This document shows, piece after piece, positions 1 through 11,917 of a DNA stretch of 64,000 nucleotides (its first letter is position 1; every line of letters starts with the position of its first letter). Position numbers and translations under genes: made by a program. Location of the stretch: positions 1,984,001 to 2,048,000 of the forward strand of contig OZ199838.1 in the NCBI GenBank assembly GCA_964304625.1, in the 5' to 3' direction. The stretch is from Kudoa neothunni (Eukaryota > Cnidaria). The notes beneath the pieces are model-generated. The model had not been told where the DNA came from. It made no database searches and saw only the letters and a list, made by a program, of their open reading frames with translations.

Positions 1-552
1 CCAGATGTGGCACTGTGGATGGTTGCATCGGATTCTCAGACGAATTTTCAATTGAAAAAATGCTTCGTTAAACTTTGCGAATATGCGAAACGGTCACTAC
101 GGAAAATCGGTTATCTACTGTACCACACACTGCAGCGTGCAAGTATTTCTGTAATGTCAATGTTTGGCTCAGCGTATGCATTTGAGCAGTCTTACTACAT
201 CTAAAAGACATGAAAACCAAACTACGATCACGTTTAACGGATTGAAGTCTCAACACCTGAATGAAGCTTATCTTACCACGTATTACCCACATTACAAATT
301 ATATGTAAAACCATGCAGGACCAGAAGTCGCAATGATGATGAAAAATAATCATCAATGATTAAAAATAATGTTACAATAATATTAAAAAGAATTTAACGG
401 CTTGTTTTATTTTAAAGTGTTGGGATTATATAAAACTCGCACACGTACTTCTTTTTTTTAATTTAAATATGTTGTATGACTCTCATGTAATTTGTTTTTA
501 AAAAATATGTGACCTTTGTGGCTCTTTCATCAAAACAGGTTCCCGATCCCTG
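1..552 (+). mobile_element. hAT transposon, 3' remnant (broken transposase C-terminus)
   Basis: The left edge cuts into a decayed hAT transposase. Around positions 160-270 the three forward frames together recover the family's C-terminal dimerisation signature: a GSAYAFEQS block, then MKTKLRSRLTD, then HLNEA. These lie in different frames and are separated by stops, so at least two frameshifts are present and it cannot be expressed. The pattern resembles GTF2IRD2/ZBED-type domesticated hAT relatives. About 200 bp downstream the sequence ACAGGTTCCCGATCCCTG at 535-552 looks like a hAT right terminus, followed by a target-like octamer (ctttagat). The 5' part of the element lies outside the window. 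Family assignment is fairly secure; the exact boundary is inferred. Confidence 0.6.
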
Positions 553-937
553 CTTTAGATCTTCGTGTGTTTTTTAGACCTTGGACAATATAGTAATCAA
601 ATTGAAAAACGTTTGCTATATATGAATGTAACAATAATTATTTATTTCCTTCTGAAAATAATCTATTTATGCAGTTGTAAATAATTTTTGAAGTTAATCC
701 AATATTACAATAAATAAATGATATTTATACACATCGTGATTTTTAAGGTTCATCAACCCTAGAAATTTTAATCGATGAAAAAATTTTGTTTTTAATAAAA
801 AAATAATAACTGTATAAAAAGTGAATTTATTTGTAAATAACCTTTTCAAGAATAAAACTTGATACCAATAGCAATGCGGAGGACAAAATTCAATCCTGTC
901 GGCAAATATTTTGCTCATTGTGCAATATCGCTTAGAT
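553..937. other. Intergenic, AT-rich
   Basis: I see no coding signal, repeat or RNA gene in this stretch; the short open frames lack family resemblance and splice context. Confidence 0.5.
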
Positions 938-1557
938 CAGGGTCCCCAAGGGTTTTTTCAAATTTACCCTCGCGGCTGAGTGAAAAATCCAAATTTGTCA
1001 CTTTAACGTGGAAGTCAAATTCATATTTACTTTAAGGTTTTATACTGGTTTAACTATGGCAGATGCTACTTTCAGGGCAAATTCTAATCTTAAAATACAT
1101 GTGCGCTTGTGCAATGACAATTCTTAATGCCTTTAGCTCGTACTTATAAGTTATAAGCTGTCTACAGATTTAATTCTTTAGGTTCTGCTAAATTGTATTA
1201 TTTCTATCCCAATCCGTCGCTCTTCATGTCCAGACAATTAAAAATAGTCTAAACTAGTGACACCTTGATATTCTTTACCATGCGAATAGTCATTTTAAGT
1301 ATTATTATTATTATTAAGCTACATCACTAAAGGATAAACAAAACATATAAGGAAGAGACTGTCTATAATTTTATATATAAGTGTTAAACACTTATTCTTA
1401 AAAACATTAAAGCATTTCTGTCAACTCATTATTATTGAGCTTAATAGGCCCGAATGATATAATTCCTTAGGTACGTCATAACTTCATCATGCAAAAACTT
1501 CCCCTATCCAATTTTGATGTTACTTAATTTACCCCTGTCATTTAAGATTTACCCCTG
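938..1557 (+). repeat. Non-autonomous hAT MITE, family A, copy 1
   Basis: The segment begins CAGGGTCCCCAAGGG and ends in ACTTAATTTACCCCTG, with the hAT-like CAGGG/CCCTG terminal type. Its interior matches four other places in the window (7740, 25085, 28631, 59378), sharing blocks such as CTACTTTAAGGTT near the left end and CCAATTTTGATGTTACTTAA near the right end. It codes for nothing. A clear 8-bp target duplication is not visible, so the copy is old. The right end is ambiguous because TTTACCCCTG occurs twice (ending at 1537 and 1557). Confidence 0.65.
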
Positions 1558-1664
1558 CTCTAAACAATAATTATTACGAACAAATTCGAGTGCTAAAGAA
1601 AGCTACGTGATCAAATAGTTCCAATTAGTAATATTAACTACTAAGTATCATTAAGAGAATTAAT

Positions 1665-4659
1665 TTAGTCACTTTTCTTCTTCAGTATGACGAATCCAAC
1701 TATCGATATGACCAGAACCAAAGCAACGCACGAAAGAACTATCCTATAAAAAGGATTGGTTTAAATATTAGCATCTAAAAAGTTTTACATAAGTTTTATT
1801 TTTTCCCTAAAAAAATAAAAAATTTCATAAAAACATATTACTAAACTCACCCAGAACTACTTTTTGCTCCTACGATGTAAACATTAAGTTACATTGTGAA
1901 AAAATAATGTACCTTGTTGTATGTCAGCACAACCGAAAATTGTTTTATCTTGAGCACTGTATACAGTCAAGGAATAGTTGTTTCCATCAGGCACATCGTT
2001 GATTTTAAATTCTTTGCAGGTCACAAAAGTAGTACATCCGTCTACCTCTTTCCCCATGCAAGATTTTACTACCGCGTTCGACTTGACGCTACTGTTACGT
2101 AACTCCCATTTGCATTTTGATTTATCATTCATATTGGCTGGAAGTGTGGTGGTTATAACGAAATTGTTCTCATGGCGTGTAATGATAACTGATATCAATT
2201 TTGAGGGATCATTTGGGTTTATTTGTGGTAAACCTATTGTAAGTTTCGTTTAAAAAGTTCTTAATAATGACATTCATGGAAGTATTAATTGTAGTACTTG
2301 ATTTTATAATAAGCTCTTTTTCTGAAGATTTCCCAATAGCTGTGACTAAAATTTTGTATGTACTTGTTGTTTCATACTCGGTAAATTTTATAGAACTGCA
2401 AAGAGGGTTTGATGAACATGTGTTTGTGCTAATAGCGACTCCGGCACTTTGTGTACCTGAATTGGCTGAAATTGCTGACTTCGCCGTTGGTATCAGACCA
2501 TCATCTGCTCCCGTAGATATAACAACTCTAGCAATGTCAATAGCTACACCACTTAACCGGGACGGACCAGTAGGAATTGTTTTTGGTGCTACTGTGGTGG
2601 TAACAGGTGCCGTTTCTTTCGGCATCTCCGGACATGTGTAAAAGTTTATGTAGTCGTTATCATTCTTCTTTTTGATGATATAACTGCAAGTTGCAGTTGG
2701 ATCCATGGAATTTAATCGTGCATTCAATGACAAACCATCCACTGTGATCTTATGTGTTAACGTTAATGTTGTTAATTCTATTAAAAATTTAAAGAATAAA
2801 TTATAACTTCAATAACCTGTTGTTATATTTTTGTGATCTTTTATGCCGTAATCCTTATGTGCGATCACTCTCATATCATAGGGTGTATTTGGCTCAAGGT
2901 CTTCTATCGTAATTTGTTCACTGCAAATTCCTCTGCACGGTGTGTTGCCACCGCACTTTGCATGGTAAAAACTGTCCAATCCACTCGGACTTATCAAATA
3001 CTCACAGGTAGGTTCCATTTTCTTATCTCCAGCTGCAGATTCAGAAATAGCTATAGCTGTAAGAGAGACTGTTGTGTCTGTTTTTGTAGGAGCAGTAGTT
3101 TTATACGCTTTATTTTGTCCATTTGCTTTATAATTCATTATTTTATAGAATAAATGTAATCATTTACTCGTCCTTATGAATATATGTTCTTTTAAAATAT
3201 TTTGATCATCATTGCTATCTAATGCGATTTCAATCATGTAGGCTTTCCCCGCTGTAAGTCGTTCGATCGTCAATTTTGTGCAAGCGGTGTCGCAACTGGT
3301 GCTTCCCGTATCACATGTTGTTACAGATGGAGCGTCTGGTTTGATTTTGTCAGCGAAATAATGTTTGAGGGTACATTTATCAATTTTTGGATTTGTTTCT
3401 CTTTTAAATAGGGCACTATCAAATGACACTCCTTGATATGTATATTTTGACAGAAATCCTCCAGTTGGTTCGGTAATTGCTAAAGAAGATGATGAAAAAA
3501 TTCAAATTAATATCCATGGATTACCAAATTTTGTTTGTTTGTAACCATCTAATTTAGCACCCATAGCTGTTATGTCGTGATGTCTGGTTTGGATTAAAAT
3601 ATCATAAATTAACTTGCCTTCAATACCGTTTAACACAACATCCTTACATAGAGCATAACAGCTTTTACCAGTGCCACCACAAACTGAAGTATATTTTTGG
3701 GTGCTTGTTGTATCCTTACCACCTTTAAGACTAAACAGGCATACTTCAGACGATGGAGAATTAGTGAATTTAATTCCGATTTTATTTCCAGTTTTTTCAA
3801 CGATATAAAATTGTGGCTTATAAATGGCTATGTTTTTTTTCATATATTGATTGGGCATATTGTAAAAGAAACTGGGATACTTTGAGCACCTCACTTCGTA
3901 ATGGGGTAACAATACGTCGAAATCAACTGCATTTTTTGTATTTTCGGCAATGCAACTATTCCCTTTGGTGCCATCTACATATTTAATATCTTTATAATAA
4001 ATAGGGCAATCTACGCGTGCACATGTTTTTGCTACGAATTTTAGCTTATTTTTGTCGGTATTGTCTGTAGGCGTAGACACAGTAATTTGTGGATTAGCCA
4101 ATAATGCTAAATTCGATTTATTTTTCTGTAACATTAAACTGATTTACGTATTGAATATCCAAATACTTTTGCTCCCGATCCCTGATCTTTTTCTTTAACA
4201 GCATCTGTATTTTCACCGACATAGACGTATATGTATTTGGTTCTTGGTGATAGTTTTTCGTACGTGATTTTATTCTCATTAGTATTACAATCGACAACAC
4301 ATTTATTATTAGCACCAGTCTGGGCATTGGCAGTGCAACTGTTGATGTCTACAAACGTATTTGCTATTTCTTCAGTAGTATCTTCAATTTCTGCTTCTTT
4401 AGATCGCATTATACGGCACTTTTTGCCAGTTCCATAATCAGTGCCTCCAAGATTGATTTTAATTTCATCTGTTTTACCAGCTGTAGCTTTTACAATCTGG
4501 TATTTAAACGTTTTCGTTGGAGGTGCAGCTGCGGCTGGAGGACTTGATTTTACATCAACATTGACTATGTTTGATATTAAAATTCCTAAACTTGTATTAA
4601 TATTTAAATGCAATCAGATTAATACCCAGAACAATGTGGAGAAATTCAGCTATTCGCAT
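1665..4659 (-). CDS. Type I membrane protein with repeated fibronectin-III-like modules
   Basis: Nine exons can be joined: 4659-4626, 4564-4148, 4106-3525, 3479-3168, 3125-2817, 2741-2298, 2233-1913, 1869-1851 and 1743-1665, giving 838 codons plus stop with no internal stop. Exon 1 holds the ATG and the start of a hydrophobic leader (MRIAEFLHIVL). Exons 2-7 each carry one or two cysteine-bearing beta-sandwich-like modules with the FN3 signature L-x-P-x-T-x-Y (for example LEPNTPYDMRVIAH); every one starts and ends in phase 1. A 19-nt microexon follows, then a final exon with about 20 hydrophobic residues (IVLSCVALVLVISIVGFVIL) and a five-residue tail KKKSD. The lysine-rich tail could be a stop-transfer or a KKxx-like retrieval signal. 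The role is unknown; an adhesion or surface receptor is my inference. Modules are very divergent, so FN3 is a structural guess, and short exons are the least certain parts. Confidence 0.72.
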
Positions 4660-6421
4660 GGTTGATAACTATATAAATTATTAATTGATGACTCGGAATA
4701 CAATTGACCCGAATTTTTTTATTTAAGGATAAAATGTCTAATTAAACGATAAAAACTGACAAATTATTATAATTATGTGAGCAATTAAAAATCATTTCAA
4801 ATTATTTACTTTAATGCTATTCCATTAAGTTCATATCGGGTGATTAATTAGTTATAACTTTTTATGGAATCAAACGTTTTTCTTCCATTAATTGTTTCAT
4901 TAAGATAATGTCAAAGTAAATATTAACCTGTTTCAACATAATGGAAATTATTTTTATTTTAACGAGGATTTTGTACTATTCCAAGTATTTATTTAATGAA
5001 TCTAATTCCTCGGGTTGCCAAATCTTATTATGTCTCAATGAACACAATCATTCTATTGATTGTATCAGTTCGAAAGGATTTTGAAAAGAGTTATCTGAAT
5101 TATTATTCAAATAAAACCTAGATGGCACTTAAAAATAATTTCTAATTTCGCTAAAATAATTATTTTATATACGTCCTTCCATATAAAGAGCTGCTTTCAT
5201 TTTTTGTGTTGAAAAATTTTATAAAAGCTATATTTGAAGTTATTGATTAAAAACGTAAAACTCAATTCATAAAACTTTCAATAAAATAATTTAATTCATT
5301 CAAAATATGGTAAAATTATAATACGGTTATATTTTTTGGATTCAACATTATTCCATATAGGTTTTCGCTCACTCAAAATTACAAATATTCATATAATATT
5401 AGAATTATATGAGAAAACTTTGGTTTCAAATGTAGAATCAATAATAAAGAAAAAATAATTAATAAGATTAAAATTTTTGTCGATAGATATTTAAATTTTT
5501 ATAATTGATCTAAATAATAATGGTTACAATATTTGATTCTATATTTTATTATTTGTATATTAATTGAGTCAGAATATCGATATCCTTATTTTGAGTAGTT
5601 TATGATCAACTAAAAACCAATACCTGGCCATTATTATATTCGGGTTAACAGGTCCAATCTATCACAAACATTGTGTTAATTAGGCTCAAAAATCCATTTT
5701 AAATTTTTAACAAGTATATAATTAATATTTATAATAGAGCGATTTTTACGAATAAGAATATCTACTATGTTGTTTTACGTCGTGGATAATTCTACAATAT
5801 CTAGAATATTGATGTACTTAAAATATTTTAAATTTAAATTTTTTATATTATTTATATTAATAAAAACTTTATTTGCATATGTATCAAAATAATATGGAAA
5901 AATACGCAATAACAAAAAATATTTCGCAGTATTGATATCAAAAGTTTCTGTGCGCAATTATTCCATAACATATGGATGGTAAAATTATTTATTTACTATA
6001 AAATATCCGTATTATTAATATGTCTCCAATTTACACCCCCTAAATGTATTTTTTCCCAAGAATTAATTATATGTATAAAAATATCACGAAATATTTAATG
6101 ACGTAAACGAGGCGCAAAATAAATGAGGGTTAATAAAAACATACATTCATTTACTATTTACACACTATCTTAATTTTATATTAATATTTATTATTTTTGC
6201 CTTCATTTTACAATCAATTGTTATCATTATAATAATTAGATTTTTAATAAGCTTGAAATTTATTATGTTAATTGAATCCATTGAAAACATGTAGGTGAAT
6301 ATATTTAGCTCATAGTGATTACTTTAATTAATGAAAAACTAATAAGTTTAATTTTAAACGAATACATATTTAATTAAATTAGAACATGATTACAAAAACA
6401 AAGCCGCAAAATATTATTTAA
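4660..6421. other. Intergenic, very A+T rich
   Basis: Upstream flank of the membrane-protein gene. No family-like open frame, tandem array or structured RNA was recognised. Promoter elements could lie just above 4660 but none is distinctive. Confidence 0.5.
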
Positions 6422-6634
6422 TCACCCAGTGCAAGCCCAAGCCTTATAGTTATTAGGTTCATATTTTTCTTTTAAGGCTAATTTAGACAAAAACAACTCA
6501 TGTAAGTCTTTATCTCTATTATTTATAAAATAATTTGTTGCATAAGATAAATTACTGGTACATCCTGAATTGATTTTAACTGTTCGATGTAGGCTTGATC
6601 TAACACTCATCGTAATACATAGAGATAAACACAT
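6422..6634 (-). CDS. Candidate small ORF, 70 aa, unrecognised
   Basis: An ATG-initiated frame of 70 codons stands out from its AT-rich surroundings by using more balanced codons. It begins MCLSLCITMS, a weakly hydrophobic start, and ends NYKAWACTG. It has five cysteines and a charged middle, and might be a short secreted peptide or one exon of a larger gene. No family is recognised and no partner exon could be placed. It may equally be chance. Confidence 0.25.
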   Translation of the reverse strand: MCLSLCITMSVRSSLHRTVKINSGCTSNLSYATNYFINNRDKDLHELFLSKLALKEKYEPNNYKAWACTG

Positions 6635-7072
6635 AAGATAAATTTTGATTCAATTTTCTAATAAAATTAATTTAAATGATATTGATTAATCACAATTCAA
6701 ATCAAAGTCGTTAAACCTCATAAAAAGAGCTCTAAATGTATCTATAAGAAATATTAATCGCAAGTTTAAGCTTTTTCGTCACTGACATTGTGTTTTGTTG
6801 AAATATCAAGAATTAATATCATACAGCTTTTAATTACTTGAAAGTTAATTTTCAACATTTAAAATGCAGTTTTAAACTATAACAATTAAAAGAATTCGAA
6901 ATCTTCATCTAATTACAATAATTAACATATTCTTACAAGAAAGGAGAATAAAGACAAAAAAATATAATATTAAAATGAATATGAAATAGTTCAACTATAT
7001 TTCTGGACGCTGCGTCATGTGACTCATTAGCACGAGTTATTTCTTAATTTTCATGATATAACAATAACTCTA
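6635..7072. other. Intergenic
   Basis: AT-rich; nothing recognised. Confidence 0.45.
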
Positions 7073-7235
7073 CTACAATAAGTCTTCCAAAAATTTTTTA
7101 GTGACGTCCTCAGAACACACGCTTCCGATGATTTTTCAAACCTCCTTTCCCGAAATGGGCCCACAAGGGACACCAATTCCATTATTTTTCGTGTTATTCA
7201 GAAAGTAATCTATTAATTTCTCAACTGTCCAAAGA
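7073..7235 (-). pseudogene. Candidate coding fragment with in-frame TGA
   Basis: Directly after a plausible acceptor (TTTTGTTAACAG on the minus strand) the frame reads LWTVEKLIDYFLNN then NGIGVPCGPISGKEV, a TGA at 7136-7138, and continues IIGSVCSEDVTKKFLEDLL before TAG at 7073-7075. The base composition is less AT-rich than the flanks, which suggests past or present coding. It could be a pseudogene, a terminal exon that ends at the TGA, or an exon whose true structure I have missed. No family is recognised. Confidence 0.25.
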
Positions 7236-7739
7236 CTGTTAACAAAAGGATTTAAAAGTAGAATAAAAATTATAATTTATTTCCTAAATTAAAAAGTACG
7301 CGTTAGATTTAATATTTATCTCATTCCTTGAATATATTGCATGTAAAATTTTAAGTGTTGCTTTATTACAATAAGATAAATTGTATATTTCTGGGATTTT
7401 CTGCCAAAAATTAATTTTTATTACATAAATTATATTCAAAGGAGGTTATACAAAAAATTCATATGGTGCAGACAAACGCCAAACTACGTAAAAGTGGTTA
7501 AGGGATTAATTTTACGTACCTCCTTCCATGCATCTAAAGGAGTATGTAATAATGGTTACCTACTGTAGAAATAATTGTTGCAAACTAATTGAGATGATCA
7601 TTTTATACATCACGCGACTTAACGGAGGAAAATACTATCCAATTTGTCAACATTGTAATTATTTTAAGATGTCGAGAATTATTGTTATAATTGGGTTGAA
7701 AAGATATAATCATTAGAAGGAATAGCAAACGCCGCAATT
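7236..7739. other. Intergenic
   Basis: Nothing recognised apart from ordinary AT-rich sequence. Confidence 0.45.
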
Positions 7740-8087
7740 CATGAGTTCTCAACCGTTTTTTATCTTTATCTCCTAGGTCTGGTGAAAAATCCAAATTTGT
7801 CCCGCTATCTTGGAAGCTAAATCCTTATCTACTTTAAGGTTGTATACTTATTTCAGTATTATTAGGCTGCATCTCTAAAAGAAAAACTGACATAAAGAGT
7901 CTGATAATAATTTTATAAATAATTGTTAAATATTTTAAGCATTTCTGCAAAATTCCAATTGAATTTAAAAGTTCTGAATAATGTAATTCATTAGAAATCC
8001 TTAAGTGGATCCCAAAACTCATTATCCGAAAGTTTCTCATATCTAATTTTGATTTTACTTAATTTACCCCTGATTGAGAATCCCCGG
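7740..8087 (+). repeat. Non-autonomous hAT MITE, family A, copy 2
   Basis: Starts near CATGAGTTCTCAACCG and ends near CTGATTGAGAATCCCC, which are imperfect inverted repeats of the hAT type GGTTCTCAACC. Inside it shares with copy 1 the run GTGAAAAATCCAAATTTGTC and the right-end run CTTAATTTACCCCTG. It is about 270 bp shorter than copy 1 through an internal deletion. No coding capacity and no clean target duplication. Confidence 0.65.
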
Positions 8088-8770
8088 CCTAGACTCTGTA
8101 CATGTTTAAAGAAACCAAGATTTTACCCGTCGAAACTATTGTTTTAATTTAATTGTAATTTTTATAAGGTGAAACTCTTGTGTTTAAAATTCAAAAAATG
8201 CATAGAGTCTATAACACATTTTATTTATTGAGGACTAGTAAAATTATTTACCCACTTTATTGTAAATAAACTAAACGCAATTCTACAATTGTAAAGTTGA
8301 ATTCTTTAATAATAATTAATTAGTATTTTTTAGAATATTTCTTATCGTTACTAGCGGACTGATTTGTACGCGTAGATTTAAGTTATTGTATTTTTTTCAA
8401 ATTTAACATCCAATTTCTAATAAAGAAAATATTAATTATCTTATCAAATCAATTTTTAATCCACTAAGTTGAATGTAAAATGATTTCCTGCATTATCCAA
8501 AAATTGATTTTGAAATTATCTAAATTGTTAAATTTAAGATTTTAAATCTAACTAAGTAGTTCTAACATATGTTTTATTCCCTAAAAATTGATTTTAATGG
8601 GAGGTTTTAATTCTTATGCGTGATATAGAATGTTTTTACTAAAATGTGAATTAAAACAATTAATTTTTAAGGTTCACTGTCAAAAATATTACTTTGACGT
8701 GAAATAGAAGGTAACACGTTTTTAACAACGGCTTTTCTCACAAAAGCATGTAAAATAATTAATAATGGAA
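8088..8770. other. Intergenic
   Basis: Region downstream of globin A; nothing recognised beyond AT-rich sequence. Confidence 0.45.
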
Positions 8771-9436
8771 TTATATGAGCATTCTTTCAACATTCGAAAT
8801 GCATAACCATAATTGAAGTAGAAGCTTTGAGAATGCGACAGAGATTTCTAGGTTCACATCTCCTAATGCTTCGGTAAGGATATCCCTCAGAATATCATCG
8901 ATTAACTGGCACAATTAAAATTAATAGAATAACAACATCATTAAAGAACTAACCCGAAAATAATGAGGGCCTATATCCATATGTTTGTGTATGTTGACCA
9001 TAACTTGTCGCACTTTGTCAGTTTCCTCCTCATCATCAATGAATTTGATCATCTTTCCCAAAACAACATTGATACTATTGGAATGATTGACAAAACCCTT
9101 CTCATCTGCTAAAATGTCAGTTTTGAAGTATCTGGAAAATTCTCTATCATTTCTGATCCTATACTACCAATTTTAAACCATTATTTAGCTTAATTATGTC
9201 ACCTTTCCAATATGCCCGAACTTAAATTGAAACCTTTCCGAGAACATCCTGATATAATTTTAGGGAACGTTTTCACTATTATAGTTTTATCTTTAGGGGT
9301 TAAAATGTGGCTGTTATCAATTTTATAGTATCTGTCTATGTTATTAAAACAAAATGATAGAAATTAACTCTTTTACCTTTTAAAACCCTTTAGATATTTT
9401 TTCTCTCTATTGTAACTTTCTACCTTTGCTCTCCAT
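8771..9436 (-). CDS. Globin A (tandem globin 1 of 3)
   Basis: Four exons (9436-9424, 9335-9203, 9158-8954, 8905-8771) join in frame to 161 codons, the normal length of a single-domain globin. Visible landmarks are the A-helix start LTPKDKTIIVKTFPKI, a CD1 phenylalanine in FSRYFKTD, a distal E7 histidine in FVNHSNSIN, and a proximal F8 histidine in VNIHKHMDIGPHYF, so a haem pocket is plausible. The usual helix-A tryptophan is replaced by phenylalanine. The H helix is GDVNLEISVAFSKLLLQLW. The introns are 88, 44 and 48 nt. Like its two neighbours it has a 205-nt exon carrying both haem-binding histidines. Expected role: reversible oxygen or nitric-oxide binding in the cytosol. Exon 1 (13 nt) is the weakest part of the model. 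Confidence 0.8.
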
Positions 9437-10117
9437 ATGATTTCCTATTAATTAAAATTAAATCACAAATACCTTCAGTTAGAATATCTTATCGCCGTGT
9501 ATTATTTTATAATCGAATTACTCCAGCAACATTCTGAACTCTTTTTATATGTAAAAAAGATTTTTGTTTATCCATCCTCGAGTTATAAGTGAAATCGCAC
9601 TTGATCATTTGAAAGAGATACGGTAACTTCTATTTTGTAATATGTAGGCTATACATATTGAGAATTTTGAAATTAACTCTCGCTCACATCAGAAACTAAA
9701 TCTAATTTGAATATTGGTATATGGATTCATTGTTAATTTTCGCTATAAGATGAATAATGGAATTAAGTCATTGATATATTATCTATTTATCATTTTGATT
9801 ATTATTTGAAAAAGTCAAATGCTGCAGATATCGAAGTGTGAATATTTTATATTTTTCGTTATTATATATTGAAGTACATGCTTAAAATAAATTTTTAATG
9901 ACTCATTAATAAATCTAAAAGGTGTTAGTTGATTTTGAAAAGTCCTTTGAAAATAATTCAAAGTCTTATTTTATCTGTCATAATTAAATCAAACCTCCTC
10001 GTAGAACGATGTAATAACTTTTAATAGATTCAAATCAGAAACTTTGGGGCGGCTCTGTGAAATCTTTAACCATCAGAGTAAGTGGCATGTAACCACCACG
10101 TTTGCTTTCGGCTACAT
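9437..10117. other. Intergenic between globins A and B (left part)
   Basis: AT-rich spacer with no recognised feature. Confidence 0.45.
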
Positions 10118-10365
10118 CAGTGTTTCCCAAACTAGGTTTATGGATCACAAAGGAGTCCGAGAATTGATTTCAGAGGGTCTGTGATAAGGCTTTTACTCTA
10201 AAAATTTGTCATTTGTAAATCTCAGACTATAATAAAAGCCCACTTCAAAAACAAAATTTCGTAAAAATAATATTATAAATATATGTATTTAATATATTCA
10301 AACGTACTTATTCAATTAGTTAAGTTAATTGGAATTACGTGAAACAAATAGTTTGGGAAATATTG
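10118..10365. repeat. Short hAT-type MITE
   Basis: Bounded by CAGTGTTTCCCAAACTA on the left and TAGTTTGGGAAATATTG on the right, which are inverted repeats with two mismatches. The CAGTG start and the internal TTTCCCAAA are typical of hAT termini. The flanking octamers do not match, so target duplication is not demonstrated. Non-coding, 248 bp. Confidence 0.55.
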
Positions 10366-11158
10366 CCATAAAAGAGTAATTAAAAAGAACTACATCTATT
10401 CCTACTACAACCGTGCAAGATATGCGTAGAGTTTTTAAATATTATAATTTTTGTTTAAAAAGTTTGGACAACAATTATATCGTTTTAGAATTACTGAAAT
10501 GTGACAATTTTAGTTTTATCGTGTTATTGAATGAGACTGAACCTATATAGTGGGTGCCGACTTACACGCATTTATTCTATTTCACACAAAATTTTCCGTT
10601 TTTTGAGCCCATTACTTATGTGGATATTTAAAACTTAATTAAGTTAGGTTATTAAAACTTTAAACTAATTTTCGGACCAGAATACAATAAAATAAAGAAA
10701 TTTAATCGCATTCTTGGCTAATTCAAACTTTTCCTGGGGCCTCTAAGGGATTATATATTACCCGTCACCATTGTAATAAAAATATTTGAGGTTCTATATA
10801 GATTTTTCCAATTTTTTTTGTTTGTATTAATAAAAAATTTTTTTTATATTATATCCAAATAATGGTCGGGCAGAGTTCTATCAAGTAATGTTAGAAGGGC
10901 GTAAATTTTTAAATAGTTTAAAAAAATTTTGTAGCCAATATAACCAGACAAAAATCTATAATTAATATTTTTCCTAAAATATAAGTAAAAAATAATTTGA
11001 TAAAATTAAAATTCATGGATATTTTCAGATTAAAGTGAAAGTGTATGAATTCTGATTAGTCTTTAAATTTTAATACATACGCAAACAAACAGCAACTGAT
11101 TGAAAAAATAACATATAATTTATTTTGAATTGTATTATATTAATATAAATTTCAAAGA
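10366..11158. other. Intergenic between globins A and B (right part)
   Basis: AT-rich spacer; nothing recognised. Confidence 0.45.
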
Positions 11159-11917
11159 TCACACTTGAAACTTTCTAGGTGCCAACGCCACCCACAAAAC
11201 GTCTAGAAGACGACTCCACGCCTTGCTTTTTTTCCTGCTCCACCTACCTTCGAGGATGTTTTTCGCGGTTTCCTGAAATATTTCTTCAAATTTCTTTAAT
11301 TTGTTAATTAATAAAACTTATGAATTTAATTACTTGTAATTCATGTTTCTGGATGCTCATATTTAGGTGAATTGAAACCAAAAGATCAAGTGTATCATAA
11401 AACTCTTCATCGCTGTAGATATTTGCTATCAGCATGTTAAGGCCGTTTACTACTTTATCGGAATGAGTTTTTATGGATTTGATTTTGTAGATATTCAGAT
11501 CAAAGTGTCTTTTGAATTCAGGGTACTTGTATAAGAGCCTGGCTGTCAAGATGAATTCGTGGAATCAAATAATGTGTTACCTATGGAAAAGTTCTAGCCC
11601 AATATCAACGTAGGTTTCATTGGCTTGTTGAGTTAGTTTGTTCCACGAGCTGGCGATTACGTTTTTTTCTTTTTCATTGAGACTGATAATTTTGGCACCT
11701 CTCCCACTTTTGTTCCTTTAAGTGTTTGTATTAAATGCAAGAAAACTATAAAAAATTCGAGATTGCGGACCATTTATCTACAATTTGTTTATATGACCCC
11801 TTTTGAACATTGCCAAGACGTTTTTTAATGTTGTTTGCCTTTGAGATTATTAGAAAATAAATTCAAATTTCCGGATTAATCTCTTACAAATTCATCGTTG
11901 TTGTTCATATCAGTCAT
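11159..11917 (-). CDS. Globin B (tandem globin 2 of 3)
   Basis: Five exons (11917-11888, 11838-11771, 11715-11581, 11538-11334, 11272-11159) give 183 codons in frame. The globin fold begins about residue 45: helix A has the conserved tryptophan (VIASSWNKLTQQ), then GLELFHRLLYKYPEFKRHF with the CD1 phenylalanine, distal histidine in IKTHSDKVVNGLN and proximal histidine in LVSIHLNMSIQKHEL, followed by helix H with KAWSRLLDVLW. A charged N-terminal extension of about 40 residues (MTDMNNNDEF...) is shared in layout with globin C. Introns are 49, 55, 42 and 61 nt. The 205-nt exon 4 is identical in length and phase to that of the neighbours. Expected function: haem-based gas binding. Confidence 0.85.

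Noticed and set aside
4126-4147. A 22-nt intron between exons 2 and 3 of the membrane protein
   Set aside because: It joins in the wrong phase; the 41-nt intron 4107-4147 keeps phase 1 like all other junctions of the gene.
1914-4665. Long plus-strand open frames over the membrane-protein gene (for example 2267-2641)
   Set aside because: They are antisense shadows; the minus strand has consistent splice sites, cysteine pattern and a signal-to-membrane layout.
7137-7138. Selenoprotein interpretation of the TGA at 7136-7138
   Set aside because: No selenoprotein family resemblance and no visible SECIS-type stem; a pseudogene or terminal exon is simpler.
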